Positions 51,501 to 54,295 of a stretch of 54,295 bases of DNA are shown piece by piece (position 1 is the first letter of the stretch; each line of letters opens with the position of its first letter). The notes beneath the pieces were generated by a model that was given only the letters and a program-made list of their open reading frames with translations, ran no database searches and was not told the origin of the DNA. Source of the DNA: Symbiodinium natans (lineage: Eukaryota; Sar; Dinophyceae; Suessiales; Symbiodiniaceae); the NCBI GenBank assembly GCA_905221605.1, contig CAJNDS010000053.1, positions 190,001-244,295 of the forward strand. The letters run 5' to 3'. A program made the position numbers and the translations under genes.

Positions 51501-51987
51501 ACATGTTTGTATGCATGTTGGCCGATCTACAGGTATACATATACATATATACATATATATACACATACATAGACATACATGTATATTCATACACACTTTA
51601 CACACCAGGCTATACTATGTTATGCTATACTATGTGGGCTGAACGTTCATTTTATGAGTGTGTAGGGGTTTGGCGGGCATCACCAGTGGTCTGGCAGAGC
51701 GCCGTGATGGCAATGCAAAGGAGGGCTGGATTTATGGTCTTCTAATAGCCACGGCCCAATGTCGTTGGCTCGTTGAGTGCGACGGAGCTTCCATACCCGA
51801 TGGCGGTGTAGCCACGGCCCAAGGTCGTTGGCTCGTTGAGCGCGACAGAGCTCCCCTACCCTAAACCTAAACCCTGAACCCTAAACCCCAAGATTCCCCA
51901 AAAGCCCTTCTGGGACTGAGCAGCGAGTCGACAGGACCTCGTGACCGTGCTCCAAGCCTCGGAGACGCCCAGGGTGCCCGGCAGGCG
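48503..51987 (+). CDS. Five linked candidate exons of an unidentified gene
   Basis: All join in phase 0. 48503-48574 (acceptor TGCCCCTGAG, donor GTAAGG) reads VERSRQRRGPADSKVYPEEV then AGPG. 49224-49265 (acceptor CCTGCAAG, donor GTTTTG) reads DPTKSTKDWNPEVA. 49374-49433 (acceptor CCTCCCCGCCGAG, donor GTAAGG) reads HRREEAYNIRSNIEPVKGYV. 50316-50378 (acceptor CGGAG, GC donor) reads QVTGKIGEQPKRLNLRQTWK then D. 51935-51987 (acceptor GTCGACAG, telomere donor GTTTAGGG) reads DLVTVLQASETPRVPGR. Codons favour G/C at position three. I do not recognise the protein; it is basic and helical. Introns contain CCCTAAA and TTTAGGG arrays, two hairpin-type elements and an ATGTA-rich block. Confidence 0.5.
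48581..48652 (+). repeat. TTTAGGG array
   Basis: About ten units, beginning at the GTAAGG donor of the preceding exon. Confidence 0.96.
48667..48720. mobile_element. Family M element, copy 3
   Basis: TTCCCTTAAAACCAAAAAGG and GCACCCTTGTCGTTTCTAGG resemble copies 1 and 2. Borders uncertain. Confidence 0.4.
49422..49553 (+). repeat. Telomere array flanked by a 17-bp direct repeat
   Basis: AAGGGGTATGTAGTAAG (49422-49438) precedes six TTTAGGG and six TCTAGGG units; AAGGGGTATGTATTAAG (49537-49553) follows. One mismatch. The left copy contains the end of the candidate exon and its GTAAG donor. Confidence 0.85.
50176..50310 (-). repeat. CCCTAAA array
   Basis: About nineteen perfect units, ending five bases before the next candidate exon. 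Confidence 0.97.
50399..50523. mobile_element. Hairpin element, about 125 bp
   Basis: GCTGGTTCTT at the left and AAGAACCAGC at the right, with inner arms TGAGGTACCCTGTCTAATCC / GGATGGTATAGGTTACCTCA. It lies just behind a GC donor, in an intron. Confidence 0.75.
50837..51505. repeat. (GTAT)n followed by ATGTA/TGTAA-rich low-complexity block
   Basis: About thirteen GTAT units, then some 600 bp built from 5-mers such as AATGT, TACTG and GTAAT with an overall 5-nt period. Minus-strand frames (His-Tyr-Ile-Thr repeats) come from the period. No gene. Confidence 0.93.
51748..51855 (+). repeat. 63-bp tandem duplication
   Basis: GCCACGGCCCAATGTCGTTG (51748) recurs as GCCACGGCCCAAGGTCGTTG (51811), continuing GCTCGTTGAG. 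The surrounding frame is open (ATAQCRWLVECD / ATAQGRWLVERD), so a repeated protein segment is possible. Confidence 0.75.
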
Positions 51988-52130
51988 GTTTAGGGTTTCG
52001 GCTTTAGGGTTGAGGGTTCAGGGTTTAGGGTTTAGGGGTCCTATGGAGGTTCATGGGCTTTAGGGGCTCAGTTTTATTTTTGAGGCTTGGGGGTTTTAGG
52101 GGTTTCAGGTACCCCTTTATAGGGTTTATG

Positions 52131-52232
52131 TTGGGATGTTCCCCCTTATACGAACAGTCCTTCATAGGGATTATAATAGGGGGGTACTATAATCCCTATC
52201 AAGGACTGTTACTATAAGGGGGTATATCCCAA
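52131..52232. mobile_element. Hairpin element, family A copy 4
   Basis: The best preserved copy: TTGGGATGTTCCCCCTTATA at the left and TATAAGGGGGTATATCCCAA at the right, with AGTCCTTCATAGGGATTATA / TATAATCCCTATCAAGGACT inside. Confidence 0.88.
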
Positions 52233-52388
52233 GGTTCATGATTCGTGGGTTTTCGGATTTAGGGATTTCAGGGGTTTCAGTTCGTGTGGCTCAGGGATCT
52301 CCCACGGGCTGCGGGTGGTGGGGTGGGATCCTGTGACGGACTTGGTATGCACATCTGCAAGATGTCTTCGGGCAGTTGCGTGCTCAAG

Positions 52389-52417
52389 ACACCCCCCCCC
52401 CCCCCAAAAAAAAAAAA
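52389..52417. repeat. C(n)A(n) homopolymer pair
   Basis: About 16 C then 11 A, followed by TATATATAAATAAACAAAGAG. Confidence 0.9.
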
Positions 52418-52778
52418 TATATATAAATAAACAAAGAGATGATAATCCCATATAAAGAAGAATATAGTTTTTACATCAATTTTGGGGGGTTCTTAGGCCC
52501 TAAACCTTTTTTGGGGGTTCTTTAGCAAGCAGAAGTTAAAGGGCTAAAGCCCTAAACCCTAAGACCCACGTTGTAGGGGGCTTAGGGTTTAGGGTCTAGC
52601 GTACGCCCGACACCCGATGAAAAAGTTTGTCTGGAGGCTGCTCTACATGAGCGTCCATTTCTCGGTCGCAAGCAGCCCAGCAACCTACCTGGGGACGGTT
52701 GTTGCACAGCCCCAAACCCTCCAAAAACCCTAAACCCTGAACGATTCCTGTCCGTAAACCCGAAAGGCTCAACCTCGC

Positions 52779-52812
52779 CCCCCCCCCCCCCCCCCAAAAA
52801 AAAAAAAAAATA
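52779..52812. repeat. C(n)A(n) homopolymer pair
   Basis: About 17 C then 15 A, followed by TAATAAATATAAAACAAG, the same arrangement as at 52389. Confidence 0.9.
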
Positions 52813-52923
52813 ATAAATATAAAACAAGAATTGGGCTGCTGACGCCACTGCAAGGCCTGCTACGGCAGCCGGGGACCGAGATTGGGGGGGGATTGGGGGC
52901 GGGGGGTGGGCGGGAGGGGGGGG

Positions 52924-53095
52924 GTAGGGTTTAGGGTTTAGGGTTTAGGGTTTAGGGTTTAGGGTTTAGGGTTTAGGGTTTAGGGTTTAGGGTTTAGGGT
53001 CTAGGGTCTAGGGTCTAGGGTTTAGGGTTTAGGGTTTAGGGTTTAGGGCCAGTTTAGGGTTTAGGGTTTAGGGTTTAGGGTTTAGGGTTTAGGGT
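52924..53095 (+). repeat. TTTAGGG array with TCTAGGG block
   Basis: About 23 units, with three TCTAGGG units in the middle. A frame open from an ATG at 53113 (MGGLDATGGYFGAWPFMFAG...) follows but has no other support. Confidence 0.95.
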
Positions 53096-53282
53096 TTGGG
53101 GGAGGGGCAGGGATGGGGGGGCTGGACGCCACTGGGGGTTATTTTGGGGCATGGCCTTTCATGTTTGCTGGCTGTCTTGATAGGGGGCCATCGGGTGTAC
53201 GATCTACTACTCAAGTAGCAGTTGAGACGCCAGACCCCAAGTTAGTCCTAAGCCCCTAAGCTTTGAAGAGTTCAGGGTTCTT

Positions 53283-53320
53283 AGGTGGGCCCTTAATGCC
53301 GTCCCTTACCTCCTTTGAAT
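53283..53320. mobile_element. Half family D element
   Basis: GGTGGGCCCTTAATGCCGTC and CCTTACCTCC match one arm of family D; the rest is missing. Confidence 0.45.
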
Positions 53321-53447
53321 CTCACCCCTCAACCCTCTATCCTCAACCCTTAACCCCAAGCCCTAAACCCTAAACCCTAAACCCCAAACCCTAAACCCTA
53401 AACCCTATGAATCAAACCTAAACCCGCGCACCAAGGACCCCCTGGCC

Positions 53448-53503
53448 CAAGTACCGAGTCGGCTGCAGAGCCCTGTTCTTCCCAAGGCCGGAAGATGATT
53501 GCA
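53448..53503 (+). CDS. Candidate exon end, function unknown
   Basis: A GC-rich island open as TPWPKYRVGCRALFFPRPED then DC, ending CAG|GTAGGGTTTAGGG, where the donor merges with the telomere array. The acceptor is not clear. Confidence 0.3.
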
Positions 53504-53507
53504 GGTA

Positions 53508-53765
53508 GGGTTTAGGGTTTAGGGTTTAGGGTTTAGGGTTTAGGGTTTAGGGTTTAGGGTTTAGGGTTTAGGGTTTAGAGTTTAGGGTTTAGGGTTTAGG
53601 GTTCAGAGTTTAGGGTTTAGGGTTTAGGGTTTCGGGTTTAGGGTTTGTAGGGTTTAGGGTCAGAGTTTAGGGTTTACGGTTGAGGGTTTAGGGTTTAGGG
53701 TTGAGGGTTTAGTTTTAGGGTTTAGGGGTCTGAGTTCAGGGTTCAGGGTTCAGGGTTTGGGGTGT
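53508..53765 (+). repeat. TTTAGGG array with degenerate right half
   Basis: About ten perfect units, then units with point changes (TTTAGAG, TTCAGAG, TTGAGGG). Confidence 0.95.
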
Positions 53766-54083
53766 AGGTGTAGGTCCAAGGTTCAGGGTTTGGGGTTCAG
53801 GGATGTTGTCTTCAGTGGGGGCATTAGGTGGGTTCAGAGCTTGCATGCTGTTTTTATGAGCCCTGGGCTAGAAAGCTAGTGCATGAGCTGCTGAACCCTA
53901 AACCCTAAACCCTCAGGGTCCAGGCTTGGGGTTTGGGGTTGGGGCTTGGTCTGTTTGCCTGAGTTCGGGTTTCCTGCCTTTTGACGTACTGCTTTCCGTA
54001 CGCTTGCATCCCCCCGCAGGAATCACAACCCTAAACCCTAAACAAGAAGCCCTAATCCCACTCAAGCGTCGCACTAACCAATA

Positions 54084-54183
54084 TAGGGGTCGGAAGAATT
54101 ACTCACGATATGCCCTTTTGGTCCCTTTGTACTTTAACCAAAATAGATCCCCAAAACCCTATTCTAATTATTCAGGCCCCAAA
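54084..54183. mobile_element. Hairpin element, family E copy 3
   Basis: GGGGTCGGAAGAATTACTCA at the left and CCCTATTCTAATTATTCAGG at the right. The right end is the reverse complement of the left end of copy 1. Confidence 0.75.
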
Positions 54184-54198
54184 GCTAAACCGTAGGAG

Positions 54199-54295
54199 AC
54201 CCTAAACCCTAAACCCTAAACCCTAAACCCTAAACCCTAAACCCTAAACCCTAAACCCTAAACCCTAAACCCTAAACCCTAAACCCTAAACCCTA
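54199..54295 (-). repeat. CCCTAAA array at window edge
   Basis: About fourteen perfect units running off the window. Because the whole window is interspersed with such arrays, this need not be a chromosome end. Confidence 0.96.

Noticed and set aside
50837-51505. Regularly spaced repeats as a possible CRISPR array.
   Set aside because: Short-period simple repeats without unique spacers, in a eukaryotic nuclear genome.
51077-51605. Minus-strand frames of 65-112 codons (His-Tyr-Ile-Thr-Leu repeats).
   Set aside because: Low-complexity ATGTA/TGTAA block with a 5-nt period.
54199-54295. The terminal CCCTAAA array as a true chromosome end.
   Set aside because: Comparable arrays occur all over the window, so the edge position is not informative.

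Overview
The window reads as dinoflagellate nuclear DNA, most likely from a peridinin-containing (Symbiodiniaceae-like) species. Three things point there: a complete peridinin-chlorophyll a-protein (PCP) gene; introns with GC (and apparently GA) 5' ends as well as GT; and a plant/alga-type TTTAGGG telomere repeat. Every gene I can support lies on the + strand.

The most striking property is that TTTAGGG/CCCTAAA arrays occur every few hundred bases from end to end, in both orientations. They separate short GC-rich islands. This is not a chromosome end. The islands behave like exons: between 27.0 and 33.9 kb, eight islands of 36-59 nt join in frame, through GC/GT...AG junctions, into a Tctex2-type axonemal/IFT dynein light chain (DYNLT2B/TCTEX1D2 family). 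Its seven introns are built of telomere arrays, hairpin mobile elements and simple repeats. The same reading gives partial genes of unknown function: 15.4-17.8 kb (ending in HDEL, an ER-retention signal), 43.5-44.4 kb, 45.4-46.4 kb and 48.5-52.0 kb, where several islands keep consistent splice phase. A kinase C-lobe exon sits at 2.9-3.1 kb. Many other islands are single candidate exons at low confidence, because random short open frames also occur inside the dynein introns.

Layout: 0-3.2 kb kinase-like fragments between arrays; 3.2-10 kb arrays with hairpin elements, a 1.1-kb TTTTAGGG variant block and a gene-free stretch at 8.95-9.93 kb; 10-19 kb candidate exons (Ser-rich/coiled-coil gene, HDEL gene); 19.5-24 kb an array-poor island with the PCP gene, a decayed second copy and a third fragment interrupted by telomere repeats; 24-27 kb repeats; 27-34 kb dynein light chain gene; 34-54.3 kb candidate exons, arrays, hairpin elements and simple repeats.

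Several places suggest that telomere repeats insert into pre-existing sequence: a local repeat family at 41.9-42.5 kb with empty and filled copies, the third PCP copy, and an array at 49.4-49.5 kb flanked by a 17-bp near-perfect direct repeat that spans an exon end. The G-rich unit carries both GT (GTTTAG) and AG (TTTAG), so such an array can in principle be spliced out. I infer that telomere repeats plus small inverted-repeat elements have acted here as intron-building material.
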